Assembly: GCA_021825445.1 (NCBI GenBank) | Contig: JAKAHA010000001.1 | Location: 51,471 to 115,470, forward strand | Length of the DNA stretch: 64,000 nucleotides | From: a bacterium | Lineage (GTDB): Bacteria; Patescibacteriota; Microgenomatia; UBA1406; GWC2-37-13 | Reading direction: 5' to 3' | Part shown: in pieces, positions 1 through 10,231 of the stretch | How the letters are laid out: the number at the start of each line of letters is the position of its first letter | How positions within the stretch are numbered: the first letter of the stretch is position 1 | Notes under the pieces: generated by a model | What the model saw: only the letters and a program-made list of their open reading frames with translations | Database searches by the model: none | Told to the model about the DNA's origin: nothing | Program-made: the position numbers and the translations under genes

Positions 1-596
1 AGTCCAATTTTAGTTGATACTTTAGCTCCTCCAATAATTGCCACAATTGGTTTTTTTGGTTCAACGGTAACTTGAGAAATCATCTCAAGCTCTTTTTTTA
101 GAAGAAGTCCACCATATGATGGAATAAATTTTGGCGGGCCAATTACCGAAGTATCAGACCTATGACAAACTCCAAAAGCATCGTTGACGTAAACATCCGC
201 AAGGGACGCAAGTTGTTTTGCAAATATTGTCGAATAGTCTTTTTCTTTTGGAAAAAATCTAATATTTTCAAGAATAACTATTTCCGACAGGTTTTCTTTA
301 GCTGATTCAATATCTTTAGCAAGAAAAATATTATTTTTGGGTAAATACTCTTTTAATTTATCAGCAACCACCTTCAGGGAGTATTTACTGTCGGTTCCTT
401 TTGGTCGTCCAAGGTGTGAGATAATAACTAAACGATTTTTATTCTTTAATAAATATTTTATTGTTGGTAGAGATTGTTCAATTCGAGCACTATTGGAGAT
501 AGTATAATCAGCATTTAATGAAACATTAAAATCAACCCGAAGGAGAACGGTTTTAGCCTTAATTTCAGCTTCGTCAATATAGGTTATTTTGTGCAT
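1..596 (-). CDS. pgk: Phosphoglycerate kinase, N-terminal part (runs off window start)
   Basis: Reverse strand from ATG at 596 translates MHKITYIDEAEIKAKTVLLRVDFNVSLN...RIEQSLPTIKYLLKNKNRLVIISHLGRPKG, PGK signature (LLRVDFNV, SHLGRPKG). Missing from ORF track because truncated. Confidence 0.93.
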   Translation of the reverse strand, partial: MHKITYIDEAEIKAKTVLLRVDFNVSLNADYTISNSARIEQSLPTIKYLLKNKNRLVIISHLGRPKGTDSKYSLKVVADKLKEYLPKNNIFLAKDIESAKENLSEIVILENIRFFPKEKDYSTIFAKQLASLADVYVNDAFGVCHRSDTSVIGPPKFIPSYGGLLLKKELEMISQVTVEPKKPIVAIIGGAKVSTKIG

Positions 597-712
597 TGCT
601 AAATTGGTCTAATTGATCTAATTATTCTAATTGACCTAAATAATATCCAAAGACCAATCGCCAATGATTATTGGAACTTGGTTATTTTTTTAGAAATTAG
701 GTTAATTAGAAA

Positions 713-1726
713 TTAGAAATTTTTTGATAATATCTCGACGAGGTCAACGAGCCTAGTACTGTAACCCCATTCGTTGTCATACCAACCAAATACTTTTACC
801 AAATTACCATTGACGACTTTTGTATAGTTGGCATCGAATATACAAGAATATGAGGAGCCAATGTAATCAGAGGATACAAGAACTCGGTCTTCATAACCTA
901 AAATTCCTTTCATCGTCGTCTCTGATGCTTCTTTAAATTTCCTATTTACTTCCTCAACTGTAGTTGGCTTTTCAACAATGATTGAGATATCGGTAATTGA
1001 GCCCGTCGCAACTGGGACTCGAAGAGACATACCGTCAACTTTTCCCTTCAATTCCGGGATAACTCGAGCAACTGCCTTGGCAGCGCCCGTCGTTGAAGGA
1101 ATAATATTGATAAATGCAGCTCGTGATCCACCGGGATTTTTTCCGGCGTCATCCAACAATTTTTGACTGATGGTCATTGCATGTGTAGTTGTCAAAAAAC
1201 CTGAGACAACCTTAAAGTTATCGTTAATAACTTTGAACATTGGGGCGGAACAGTTTGTTGTACATGAGGCGTTTGATATAACCGTTTCCTTTTTAAAATC
1301 AAATGTTTTGTCATTTACTCCAAGAACGACAAATGGTGTCTCTTCATCTTTGGCTGGTGCCGTGAGGACTACTTTTTTTACAGATCCTTTCAAATGTTTT
1401 GACAGATCCGCTTTTTTTGTAAAAGCACCGGTTGCGTCGACGACAACTCCAACTCCATACTTATCCCACGGAATGTTCTCAGGCTTATCATTTAGAAGGG
1501 TCAATATTTTTTTTCCGTTAACTGAAAACCCATCAGACTCTTCTTTGACTTCCTTTGCAAATTTTCGATAAACAGAATCAAAAGTCAGTAAATAAGCCAT
1601 AATTGAAGTTTGAGTTTTTCGGGTATTTATGGCAACTATTTCAAAATTACCTCTCGTTAATGCAATTCTAGTAAAAGCCCGACCAATTCGACCAAAACCA
1701 TTTAGACCAACCTTTATTTTTTTCAT
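713..1726 (-). CDS. gap: Type I glyceraldehyde-3-phosphate dehydrogenase
   Basis: GLNGFGRIGR Rossmann motif and SNASCTTNC active site. Confidence 0.97.
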   Translation of the reverse strand: MKKIKVGLNGFGRIGRAFTRIALTRGNFEIVAINTRKTQTSIMAYLLTFDSVYRKFAKEVKEESDGFSVNGKKILTLLNDKPENIPWDKYGVGVVVDATGAFTKKADLSKHLKGSVKKVVLTAPAKDEETPFVVLGVNDKTFDFKKETVISNASCTTNCSAPMFKVINDNFKVVSGFLTTTHAMTISQKLLDDAGKNPGGSRAAFINIIPSTTGAAKAVARVIPELKGKVDGMSLRVPVATGSITDISIIVEKPTTVEEVNRKFKEASETTMKGILGYEDRVLVSSDYIGSSYSCIFDANYTKVVNGNLVKVFGWYDNEWGYSTRLVDLVEILSKNF

Positions 1727-1737
1727 AATTATTCACA

Positions 1738-1781
1738 GGATCCTTCGACTCGGTCGCTACTGCTTCCTCGCTCAGGATGAC
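1738..1781. repeat. Interspersed repeat of the GTCATCCTGAGCG...CGAAGGATCC type
   Basis: GGATCCTTCGACTCGGTCGCTACTGCTTCCTCGCTCAGGATGAC between gap and glpX. Confidence 0.6.
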
Positions 1782-1802
1782 TCTCTTCAACTGTGATGAG
1801 AG

Positions 1803-2747
1803 TCACTTATAATAATGGTGATGCGTGGTAATATATCGGATTGTACCGGATATTCCCCGAACAACGATAGAATGAGTGATGGCTTTATTTTTTCCAAAGA
1901 CGACTCCGTTAAGAAGTGGTCCATCAATAACTCCGGTTGCCGTAAACGTCAATTCTTTTCCATGAGCTAAATCTTCTGCAGTAAAAATTGTATTAATATC
2001 TTTTACTCCAGCGGCTTTAATTTTTGGAATATCAGCATCTTTTTTTGGTTTAAACTGACACAAAATTTCTCCTCCTAAAATTTTCACAGGGACGGCGGCG
2101 AGAACCGCTTCAGTTGATCCACCAAGGCCCATAAGCATATCAATACCACTTTCTGGGAAACAAGTAGCAATCGCAGCTGCCACATCTCCGTCGGTAATAA
2201 GTCTGACTCGAGCCCCAGCATCTCTAATTTCTTTAATCAAATCATGATGTCTCTCTCGATCAAGAACAACAACCGTAACTTCCTCAACTTTCTTTTTCAT
2301 ATCTCTAGCCACTTTTCGGATATTTTCTTTCGTCGAAGCTTCAAGATTTATGGCATTTCGAGCCATGGGACCAACGGCAATTTTTTTCATGTAAGTATCT
2401 GGAGCATGAAGTAGAGAACCCTTTGGACCTGACGCAACAACGGTTGTTGCATTATATCTACCATAAGCAACGCTTTCGGTACACTCAAGAGGATCAATTG
2501 CCAAATCCATAACCGGACCTTTTTTTGTTCCAACTTTTTCTCCGGTGTAGAGCATCGGAGCTTCATCTTTTTCACCTTCTCCGATGACGACGGTTCCGGA
2601 AAAATCTATTAAATTAAAACGAGATCTCATTGCGTCAACCGCTGCTCCGTCGGCTTTATTTTTATCACCACAACCAATCCATTTGGCGGCTGCAATCGCG
2701 GCAGCCTCGGTGACTCGAATAAATTCAAGGGCTAAGTTTCTATCCAT
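1803..2747 (-). CDS. glpX: Fructose-1,6-bisphosphatase class II
   Basis: DFSGTVVIGEGEKDEAPMLYTGEKVG, DPLECT, GLGGSTEAVLAAVP typical of GlpX. Confidence 0.95.
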   Translation of the reverse strand: MDRNLALEFIRVTEAAAIAAAKWIGCGDKNKADGAAVDAMRSRFNLIDFSGTVVIGEGEKDEAPMLYTGEKVGTKKGPVMDLAIDPLECTESVAYGRYNATTVVASGPKGSLLHAPDTYMKKIAVGPMARNAINLEASTKENIRKVARDMKKKVEEVTVVVLDRERHHDLIKEIRDAGARVRLITDGDVAAAIATCFPESGIDMLMGLGGSTEAVLAAVPVKILGGEILCQFKPKKDADIPKIKAAGVKDINTIFTAEDLAHGKELTFTATGVIDGPLLNGVVFGKNKAITHSIVVRGISGTIRYITTHHHYYK

Positions 2748-3967
2748 TTTGAAGTATTGAATAAATTAAGTTGGGTAAAAAGATATTCAAATTGAGTTTT
2801 AAGAGCAACTAAAGTTTCGTCTTTATATTTTTTGGCCTGTGTCCAAATTTTATTTTTAAAAGGTCCAAGGGCTTTTTTTCTAGTTTTATAAAGAAATTGA
2901 TCGTCAGTTTCACCCTCTTTTCGCTCACTTGCACAATTGTCTTTTAACCATTGAAAAATTTCTTCTTTTAGTTTTGGATCCATGTGTTCATAAATAATAT
3001 TTTGAAAGCCTGTTGCCAAATGAATTTCAAGAGTTTTGTAGGTTGGGAAGTTGTGAAAAAGTTCATTTGGAAGAGTGGAAGCTCCATGTTGAACTGATCC
3101 ACCAATTTTATACTTGCTCCACGCCGACTCTGTAATTGATTTTAATACATCAAAATCAAGTTTTACTTTTGCGATTGTCCCATCGGGAAGGGGAATGCCC
3201 CCGTGAGATGTCCCTGTTTGGACACTAACTTTCGAGACTCCAACTAAATTTTTATCCTTAATCAATTTTAAATAATTATCCATGAATGTTTCAAAATCGG
3301 CGACGGTACTATTGACTCCGCCAATGTGACCAATCTCACCACCGATTGAAATCATTACATCTTTTGGTTGGATGGAACGGATATACTCGGTTAAGAGTGC
3401 CGTCATTTCATAATTATTTCTTTGTCTTTCAACCAGATCAGTTTTGGTTAAATCAACAAGAGTTGATGCATCAATATCGATATTATAAAAACCAGCATCA
3501 ATTGATTTTTTTATCAGTTCTTTAATTTTTGCGATCTCATCCTCCTTATTTACAGCAAAATTTTTAGCAGAAAATTGGTAGTGATCGCCTTGGATAAAAA
3601 CTTTTCCAACATAATTTTCTTTGATGGCAGCAGCTAAAATTGAAACTGCGTATTCATCGGGCTGTTGTTCAGTATATTTAATTTCAGATCTGGCGATTTC
3701 AAAAAGAACTGGACCAACTTTTTTTTCTTTCATTATTTGGAAAACTTGGCGAGCCAAATCATAAGTAAGAGAACGAACATTAATAGCTGGAACCGTAAAT
3801 CCACTGACTTTTCCTTGACCAATTGACATGTATAGATCGTTAATGGAGGCAAGTTTAATTCCTTTTTCTTCAGCAAGTTTTCTGATGGATGTTCTTGAAG
3901 ATTTTTTGACGTTTTCGTCTGGGGAGAATATTGCCGAGTAAATTAATTCATCAATATTATCTACCAT
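2732..3967 (-). CDS. fba: Class II fructose-bisphosphate aldolase
   Basis: GDHYQF, GGEIGHIGG, TGTSHGGIPLPDG, VQHGASTLP motifs; clustered with glycolytic genes. Confidence 0.88.
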   Translation of the reverse strand: MVDNIDELIYSAIFSPDENVKKSSRTSIRKLAEEKGIKLASINDLYMSIGQGKVSGFTVPAINVRSLTYDLARQVFQIMKEKKVGPVLFEIARSEIKYTEQQPDEYAVSILAAAIKENYVGKVFIQGDHYQFSAKNFAVNKEDEIAKIKELIKKSIDAGFYNIDIDASTLVDLTKTDLVERQRNNYEMTALLTEYIRSIQPKDVMISIGGEIGHIGGVNSTVADFETFMDNYLKLIKDKNLVGVSKVSVQTGTSHGGIPLPDGTIAKVKLDFDVLKSITESAWSKYKIGGSVQHGASTLPNELFHNFPTYKTLEIHLATGFQNIIYEHMDPKLKEEIFQWLKDNCASERKEGETDDQFLYKTRKKALGPFKNKIWTQAKKYKDETLVALKTQFEYLFTQLNLFNTSKWIET

Positions 3968-4014
3968 AAGGTATTCATAATATAATAAACTAAAAAATAA
4001 CTGTCAAGCGAATT

Positions 4015-4251
4015 TTATTTTAACGGGTCATAACCACCACGATTCCACGGATGACAGCGAATAATTCTTTTAAAACCAATAAATAGCCCTTTAATACTTC
4101 CATATTTTTTTACTGCCCCGTAAGTATATTCGGAGCAGGTTGGTGTAAAACGGCAGGCACTTTCGTTTAAAAATAATTGCTTTGCAAGTGAGCCGCGGAA
4201 TAATTCTGTTTGTTGATAGAATCTAATTAATTTTAAAATTATTTTTTTCAT
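4015..4251 (-). CDS. yidD: Membrane protein insertion efficiency factor YidD
   Basis: [19 protein letters not shown]...[12 protein letters not shown] signature. Confidence 0.96.
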   Translation of the reverse strand: MKKIILKLIRFYQQTELFRGSLAKQLFLNESACRFTPTCSEYTYGAVKKYGSIKGLFIGFKRIIRCHPWNRGGYDPLK

Positions 4252-4260
4252 ATATGTTTT

Positions 4261-4352
4261 GTCATCCCCGTGAAGACGGGGATCCAGTCTATAATTACAT
4301 CTTAAAACAAAAAGGAATATTTAGCTTGGATTCCCGCCTCCGCGGGAATGAC
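4261..4352. repeat. Paired GTCAT(C/T)CCCG...CGGG(A/G)AT(C)CAG palindromic repeats (dRS3-like)
   Basis: GTCATCCCCGTGAAGACGGGGATCCAG ... TTGGATTCCCGCCTCCGCGGGAATGAC inverted pair. Confidence 0.85.
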
Positions 4353-4382
4353 ACAATGTAACAATTATAGTAAAATATAAAA

Positions 4383-5105
4383 ATGAAGATTAGCATAGTC
4401 ACTCTTTTCCCGAAAATGATCAGCGGCTTTTTTGAAGAAAGTATTGTCAAACGAGCAATCGAAAAAAAACTTGTCGAAATTGAAATTATAAATTTAAGAG
4501 ATTTTGCTATCGACGATTATGGGACAGTTGACGACCGACCTTATGGTGGAGGAGCAGGAATGGTACTGCGAATTGAACCTTTATACAACGCGGTTCAATT
4601 CGCAAAATCCAAATTCCAAATTCCAAGATCCAAACAAATTCCAAATTCCAAGACCCAAAAAATTATATTGACTTCTGCGAAAGGAAAGCAATTTAAGCAA
4701 AAAAAGGCGAAAGAATTTTCAAAGTTGGGCCACTTAATTATCATTGCCGGACATTATGAAGGAGTAGATGAACGAGTTCTAAATTATATTGATGAAGAAG
4801 TGTCTCTTGGAGACTTTATTATGACTGGTGGAGAAATTACTGCAGTTGCGATTGCCGACGCTATCACCAGACTATTGCCAGGAGTATTGAAAAAAGAAGA
4901 AGCGACTATCCAGGAATCTTTTAATATAAATGGAGAAAATCTACTTGAATATCCTCAGTATACGAGACCGGAAGAATTTCAAGGACTGAAAGTCCCTAAA
5001 ATTTTACTCGGAGGAAATCATAAAGAGATCGAAAAGTGGCGATTTGAGATGGCAAAAAAAGAAACGAAAAATAAAAGACCCGATCTATTTAAGAATATTA
5101 AATAA
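4383..5105 (+). CDS. trmD: tRNA (guanine-N1)-methyltransferase TrmD
   Basis: DDRPYGGGAGMVLR, AGHYEGVDERV, GDFIMTGGE motifs. Confidence 0.96.
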   Translation: MKISIVTLFPKMISGFFEESIVKRAIEKKLVEIEIINLRDFAIDDYGTVDDRPYGGGAGMVLRIEPLYNAVQFAKSKFQIPRSKQIPNSKTQKIILTSAKGKQFKQKKAKEFSKLGHLIIIAGHYEGVDERVLNYIDEEVSLGDFIMTGGEITAVAIADAITRLLPGVLKKEEATIQESFNINGENLLEYPQYTRPEEFQGLKVPKILLGGNHKEIEKWRFEMAKKETKNKRPDLFKNIK

Positions 5106-5230
5106 TAAATTACAAATAACAAATAAATTTTAAATATCAAATTTCAAAACTAGACTTGACAAAAATTTTTTAAAATGAAATAATTTAACTATTACTAATT
5201 AAGTGTTAGTTATAAATTAAATTTAATTTT

Positions 5231-5866
5231 ATGAAAATTATAAAAATGGAGGCAAAAAAGTTTTCGGATAATATCTTATCAATGAAGGGGATTTCCAAAA
5301 AGACTGTTGAAGAACACTTAAAACTTTATCAAGGATACGTTAATAAATATAATGAAATCCAGGAAAAATTGAGTTTGCTAAAAGATAATGACTATGAAAA
5401 AGCCAATCAAGTTTATTCAAATATTCGTGAGTTAAAAACAGAACTGTCTTTTGCTTGGGGTGGAGTAGTTAACCACGAAATTTATTTTAGTCATTTAGGA
5501 GGAAAAGGTAGGGTACCGTCTGGTACCCTATTGAAACAAATTGATGAAGACTTTGGTAGTTTTGAAAATTATAAAAAAGATCTGAAGGCGACGGCAATTT
5601 CAGCTCGCGGATGGGTCTGGACAGGTTGGAATCAAATGGAGGAAAGACTAGTAAATTATCTTGGCGATTCACAAAATACCTATGCAATGTGGGGAGTAGT
5701 TCCACTGGTTGCTCTTGATGTTTATGAACATGCATATTTTGCCGACTTTGGTGTAAAAAGAGCTGATTATATAGATGCTTTTTTTGAAAATTTAGATTGG
5801 AATGTAATTGAGGAAAACTTTCAAGATTTAGTCGGTTGTTGTGGAGAAAACTGTCAATGTGAATAA
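5231..5866 (+). CDS. Superoxide dismutase (Fe/Mn family)
   Basis: NHEIYFSHLGGKG, WVWTGWNQ, DVYEHAYFADFGVKRADYI; Cys-rich tail CCGENCQCE. Confidence 0.93.
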   Translation: MKIIKMEAKKFSDNILSMKGISKKTVEEHLKLYQGYVNKYNEIQEKLSLLKDNDYEKANQVYSNIRELKTELSFAWGGVVNHEIYFSHLGGKGRVPSGTLLKQIDEDFGSFENYKKDLKATAISARGWVWTGWNQMEERLVNYLGDSQNTYAMWGVVPLVALDVYEHAYFADFGVKRADYIDAFFENLDWNVIEENFQDLVGCCGENCQCE

Positions 5867-5895
5867 ATAAAGCAACTGATGTTATAATTTACGAT

Positions 5896-7284
5896 ATGGT
5901 TAGAACAAGAATTGCTCCTTCCCCAACTGGTTCTGATGTCCATGTTGGATCAATCGCGACTGCTTTAATGAATTACGCTTGGGCAAAAAAAAATAATGGA
6001 CAGTTTATTATTCGTATTGAAGATACCGACAGAACTAGAATTGTTGAGGGTGGAGAAGCACAGATGTTGAAAACATTAAAACGCATCGGATTAGTTGCCG
6101 ACGAATCGCCTATTGTTGGCGGTCCTTATGCTCCGTATCGCCAGTCTGAAAGACTTGATATTTATAAAAAATACGCGGAAGAATTAGTCGCTAAAGGCAA
6201 GGCATATTATTGTATTTGCACGCCGGAAAGATTGACAAAGATGCGAAATGAACAACAAACAAAAAAACAAATTCCTAAATACGACCGCCTCTGTTTAAAA
6301 AAACAAGATCAAATTTCAAAGATTAAAGATCAAACACCTCATGTCATCAGACTTCAGATTCCAGAGGGTCAAATAAAGTTTAACGATGCCGTCCGTGGTG
6401 AAATAACAATTGATGCAAAAAATATTGATGACCAAGTTATCTTAAAATCAGATGGGTTCCCAACCTATCATTTGGGTGTCGTCATAGATGATTATTTAAT
6501 GAAGATCACTCACGTGATTCGTGGAGAAGAATGGCTGCCGTCGACGCCAAAACATGTCATTCTTTATCGGGCTTTTGGTTGGGAGTTGCCTGTATTTGCT
6601 CATATTTCACTGCTTCGCAATCCTGATAAATCAAAACTTTCCAAAAGAAAAAATCCTGTTTGGACCTCATATTATTTGGACCAAGGAATATTTCCAGAAG
6701 CATTATTGAATTATTTAGCTCTTATGGGTTGGAGTCATCCTGAGGGAAAAGATATTTTTTCACTTGAGGAATATATAAGGGTTTTTGATATTAAAGATAT
6801 TCAAACATCTTCTCCGGTCTTTGATCCAGTGAAGTTGGAGTGGATGAATGGAATGTACATTCGTCAAAAATCAATCCGCCAGCTGGCGGATCAAATACTG
6901 GAATTTTATAAAGATAAAAAATTAGATGAAGCACTTGTTGAAAAATCAATTCCTTTAATTCAGGAAAGAATTAAAAAACTTTCAGATTATTTGACCCTGT
7001 GCGAGTTCTTTTTTAAAGCCCCGGAAAAATATGAGATTGATATAACAGACAAGAAAGATTTTTTTGGAAAAGTTCACAGCGAACTGGAAAAAGTGGCTGA
7101 CTGGAAGGCGTTGGCAATCGGAGAATCTTTGGCAAATTTGGCAAAAAAATTAGAAATAAAAAACTCTCAATTTTTTGCCGACATGAGAATGGTAATAACA
7201 GGAAAAAAAATTTCACCGCCACTTAACGAATCAATGGAAATACTCGGGAAGAATGAGTGTCTAAAGAGATTGACAATAAATTAA
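5896..7284 (+). CDS. gltX: Glutamyl-tRNA synthetase
   Basis: RIAPSPTG HIGH-region, IEDTDRTR, KLSKRK motif. Confidence 0.96.
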   Translation: MVRTRIAPSPTGSDVHVGSIATALMNYAWAKKNNGQFIIRIEDTDRTRIVEGGEAQMLKTLKRIGLVADESPIVGGPYAPYRQSERLDIYKKYAEELVAKGKAYYCICTPERLTKMRNEQQTKKQIPKYDRLCLKKQDQISKIKDQTPHVIRLQIPEGQIKFNDAVRGEITIDAKNIDDQVILKSDGFPTYHLGVVIDDYLMKITHVIRGEEWLPSTPKHVILYRAFGWELPVFAHISLLRNPDKSKLSKRKNPVWTSYYLDQGIFPEALLNYLALMGWSHPEGKDIFSLEEYIRVFDIKDIQTSSPVFDPVKLEWMNGMYIRQKSIRQLADQILEFYKDKKLDEALVEKSIPLIQERIKKLSDYLTLCEFFFKAPEKYEIDITDKKDFFGKVHSELEKVADWKALAIGESLANLAKKLEIKNSQFFADMRMVITGKKISPPLNESMEILGKNECLKRLTIN

Positions 7285-7304
7285 TTTTTTTGTATCTTTA
7301 AATC

Positions 7305-8096
7305 ATGAAATTAAAAACTGCACTGGTTATATTACTTTCTTCAAGCTTATTATTTTTTGGATATTCATTGGTGAGAGCCGAAGAAGAAATAGTTTTAACA
7401 ACTACAGGTAAGGTCGAAGATGAAAGACAGAATATTAAAAATGATATTTTAGAGCAAAAGGAGAAAAGAGAAGTTGTTCAAATAACACGTAAGGTTGAAA
7501 GAGAAGAAAAGAAGGAAGAAATTGAAAAAAAGAAAGAAGAAATAAAAGAAGAAAGAGAGACGTTTCAAGAAACGTTAAAAACTGAAAGAGAAGAAAGAAA
7601 AACAAAAATTGAAGAAATGAAGGCAGATTTTAAGGCAAAAAGAGAAGAGTTTAAGACAAAAATTGAAGCAATTAAGGATGAAAGAAAAAAGCAATTAGCC
7701 CAAAAAATTGATGATAGAATGTCGACGGTCAATAAAAATCAAACCTCAAGAATGATGGAAGCTTTGGGAAAGCTGACAGAACATATTGGTAAACTTGAGG
7801 AAAAAGTTAGTCAAGTAAAGGCAAATGGAGAAGATGTCTCGGAAGTTGAAGGTTTGATCACCAAAGCAAAAACTGCTATTAGCACGGCACTTGCGGCTGT
7901 TGAAACTCAAGTAGCAAAAGATTATGCATTTACAATAACTGATGAAAAAAATCTTGGGCAATCTATAAAATCTTCATATGAAATATTAAGTCAGGATTTA
8001 AAAAATGCTCAGACTTTATTGGTCAAAGCCAAAGAAGCGGTTGTTAGTGCTTTTAAAGCGTTTGAAAAAATTAGAAAAATTTCACCAACACCATGA
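7305..8096 (+). CDS. Secreted/anchored coiled-coil protein of unknown function
   Basis: N-terminal signal-like hydrophobic segment, long E/K-rich coiled coil. Confidence 0.7.
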   Translation: MKLKTALVILLSSSLLFFGYSLVRAEEEIVLTTTGKVEDERQNIKNDILEQKEKREVVQITRKVEREEKKEEIEKKKEEIKEERETFQETLKTEREERKTKIEEMKADFKAKREEFKTKIEAIKDERKKQLAQKIDDRMSTVNKNQTSRMMEALGKLTEHIGKLEEKVSQVKANGEDVSEVEGLITKAKTAISTALAAVETQVAKDYAFTITDEKNLGQSIKSSYEILSQDLKNAQTLLVKAKEAVVSAFKAFEKIRKISPTP

Positions 8097-8386
8097 ATCC
8101 TATACAAATAGAGACTCAAGAATCACCATTGAATAAAGTATTAAGATTTACTCTCGTTCTTTTGATTGTTGTAGCGATTGGTGTTGGAGTACTACTTTAT
8201 ATTGATAATAAAAGATTGGCTGAAATAGATAATATGGCAACAATTTCTCCAACCGTGGTTGTAAATAAAGAGAAAATATCGCCAACAATGTCAGTTGCTG
8301 AAAAAAATGATCCAAGCAATATTAATATTGGAAGTGTTGAGGCAGACTTGAAGGATATAGGGACTGATGTAAATAGCCTACAATAA
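8093..8386 (+). CDS. Single-pass membrane protein of unknown function
   Basis: One TM segment (LVLLIVVAIGVGVLLYI); overlaps preceding stop. Confidence 0.65.
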   Translation: MNPIQIETQESPLNKVLRFTLVLLIVVAIGVGVLLYIDNKRLAEIDNMATISPTVVVNKEKISPTMSVAEKNDPSNINIGSVEADLKDIGTDVNSLQ

Positions 8387-8390
8387 CTAG

Positions 8391-9500
8391 ATGAGCACTA
8401 CAAATAAATTAACCTACAAAGATTCAGGGGTTAACTACGAGACGGTTGATTACCTAAAAAGGATTGCCCAACAAGCCGGAGAAAAAACCGTTAATAATAC
8501 CCCTTCAAACTATAAAGAAGTTACCCAAAGCCGGGGAGAGTCGGCTCACGTGGTTGACGCAGGAGAATATTGTTTTGCCTCGGTCATCGAGGGATTGGGG
8601 ACAAAAAATTTGGTCGCCGACGAAATGTATCGCCTTACGGACAAAACATATTATGATAATGTTGCTTATGATACGGTAGCAATGATCGTCAATGACCTCA
8701 TAACTGTTGGGGCAAAACCGTTGACCTTAATGGCGTATTGGGCTGCCGGATCATCAGATTGGTTCAAAGATCAAAAGCGGGCTGACGATCTGGTAACAGG
8801 CTGGACTAAGGCGAGTAATGATTCCGGTGTCGCCTGGGGAGGGGGAGAAACTCCAGTACTGTCCGGGGTGATTGAGAAGGATAAAATTGATCTGGCGGGA
8901 AGTTGTTTTGGAATAATTGATCCGAAAAGTAATTTATGTTTAGGAGAAAAACTAGAAGTGGGAGATAGAATTGTTTTATTTGAAAGCAGCGGAATACACG
9001 CCAATGGTTTGACTCTTGCTCGAAAAATTGCGGAAAGTTTGCCCGAAGGATACCTCACTAAGATTGATGGAGAGAAAACTTATGGAGAATTATTATTAAC
9101 CCCAACGATAATTTATGCAAAATTAATTGAGGATTTATTGAAAAATACTATAGATATACATTACATGGTCAATGTCACCGGACACGGCTGGAGAAAACTA
9201 ATGAGACATCAAAAAGATCTTACTTATAAAATAACAGAGCTTCCGTCGGTTCCGAAAGTTCTGCAGTTTGTCGTTGAACAGGGAAAATTGGACGAAAAAG
9301 AAGCTTATGGAAATTTGAATATGGGAGCAGGCTTTGCAATTTTTGTTCCGGAAAGTGACGCGCCCCAAGTATTAAAACTTGCTGAAGCTCACAACATAAA
9401 AGCCTACAATGCCGGAGTAGTCGAGAATGGCGACAAAAAAATCATCATCGAACCAAAAAATATTATCTTCGAAAAAGAAAGTCTGCAGGTTCGTGCCTAA
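8391..9500 (+). CDS. purM: Phosphoribosylformylglycinamidine cyclo-ligase (AIR synthetase)
   Basis: YKDSGVNYE, SVIEGLGTK, VNDLITVGAKPL, SSGIHANGLTLARK, HYMVNVTGHGWRKL, NMGAGFAI. Confidence 0.92.
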   Translation: MSTTNKLTYKDSGVNYETVDYLKRIAQQAGEKTVNNTPSNYKEVTQSRGESAHVVDAGEYCFASVIEGLGTKNLVADEMYRLTDKTYYDNVAYDTVAMIVNDLITVGAKPLTLMAYWAAGSSDWFKDQKRADDLVTGWTKASNDSGVAWGGGETPVLSGVIEKDKIDLAGSCFGIIDPKSNLCLGEKLEVGDRIVLFESSGIHANGLTLARKIAESLPEGYLTKIDGEKTYGELLLTPTIIYAKLIEDLLKNTIDIHYMVNVTGHGWRKLMRHQKDLTYKITELPSVPKVLQFVVEQGKLDEKEAYGNLNMGAGFAIFVPESDAPQVLKLAEAHNIKAYNAGVVENGDKKIIIEPKNIIFEKESLQVRA

Positions 9501-9555
9501 ACATATTTATTATATATCGACGTTTTTTTCTTATCCTAACAAGCCGAAACACTAC

Positions 9556-9580
9556 TTTTGTAGGTTATAAGCGATTGACT
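9556..9580 (+). promoter_or_regulatory. Conserved 25-bp box TTTTGTAGGTTATAAGCGATTGACT (copy 1 of 3)
   Basis: Near-identical to 36809-36833 and 63152-63176; ends in a -35-like hexamer. Confidence 0.75.
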
Positions 9581-9609
9581 AATGAATAATTTTTTTAGAA
9601 AATATTTAT

Positions 9610-9810
9610 ATGAAATTACTTCAGTCGCATACAATTAAATCCAAACTCTCAGATTTTTTTCTGAGCGTTTCAGCTTCTTATTTTATTATGATGGTCGTTA
9701 CTCCGGGGCTTACTGGTAAAAACGGTTTTGATTTATTTATAAATTTTGTTTATTATTTTTCCCTTGTTATAATATATTTTATAAGTTCGATTATAATTTT
9801 ACGTTTTTAA
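9610..9810 (+). CDS. Small membrane protein, unknown
   Basis: 66 aa with two hydrophobic segments, downstream of the conserved box. Confidence 0.55.
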   Translation: MKLLQSHTIKSKLSDFFLSVSASYFIMMVVTPGLTGKNGFDLFINFVYYFSLVIIYFISSIIILRF

Positions 9811-9813
9811 ATT

Positions 9814-9924
9814 ATGAATAATTTTGATTTTTCTAAAGTAAATTTTAGTATGCAATTAATAGGATTATTGGTAATAATTGCTTTTTTCTTAATGTTTATA
9901 GCTTTCAAAAAAACCTCCCATTAA
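9814..9924 (+). CDS. Small single-TM protein (36 aa), unknown
   Basis: ATG at 9814: MNNFDFSKVNFSMQLIGLLVIIAFFLMFIAFKKTSH; 3 nt after preceding ORF; not in ORF track. Confidence 0.5.
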   Translation: MNNFDFSKVNFSMQLIGLLVIIAFFLMFIAFKKTSH

Positions 9925-10053
9925 TATTATTTTTTTTGCATTTTCCCACCCAAAAGAATAATTATTATTTGCTTTGCAAAAATTACCATATTTACGAATG
10001 TTTCAATATATCGATATATCAAAACAAACTGGAAAATTAAATTGTTATTTTTT

Positions 10054-10080
10054 GTCATCCCCGTGAAGACGGGGATCCAG
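10054..10080. repeat. dRS3-like palindromic repeat, single arm
   Basis: GTCATCCCCGTGAAGACGGGGATCCAG, identical to left arm at 4261. Confidence 0.85.
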
Positions 10081-10086
10081 TCGATT

Positions 10087-10125
10087 GTAGTGGTGTGATT
10101 TATCACACCAGAATCGTTCCACTAC
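10087..10125 (-). repeat. GTAGTGG...CCACTAC element, internally deleted form
   Basis: Reverse complement equals the 15-nt left and 24-nt right ends of the 24524-24596 element exactly. Confidence 0.9.
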
Positions 10126-10231
10126 AAAAAACTTTTACTTAAACTTTTCCTCTTGCATTTTTCCGTCCCAAAGACTAAATTAATAACAAAAAATAATTAA
10201 TTAAAATAATTTTTAATTATTTTATAAATGA

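Noticed and set aside
978-1571. ORFs 978-1166 and 1170-1571 (+)
   Set aside because: Antisense to gap; composition reflects the coding strand opposite, no independent signals.
2387-2575. ORF 2387-2575 (-)
   Set aside because: Alternative frame within glpX.
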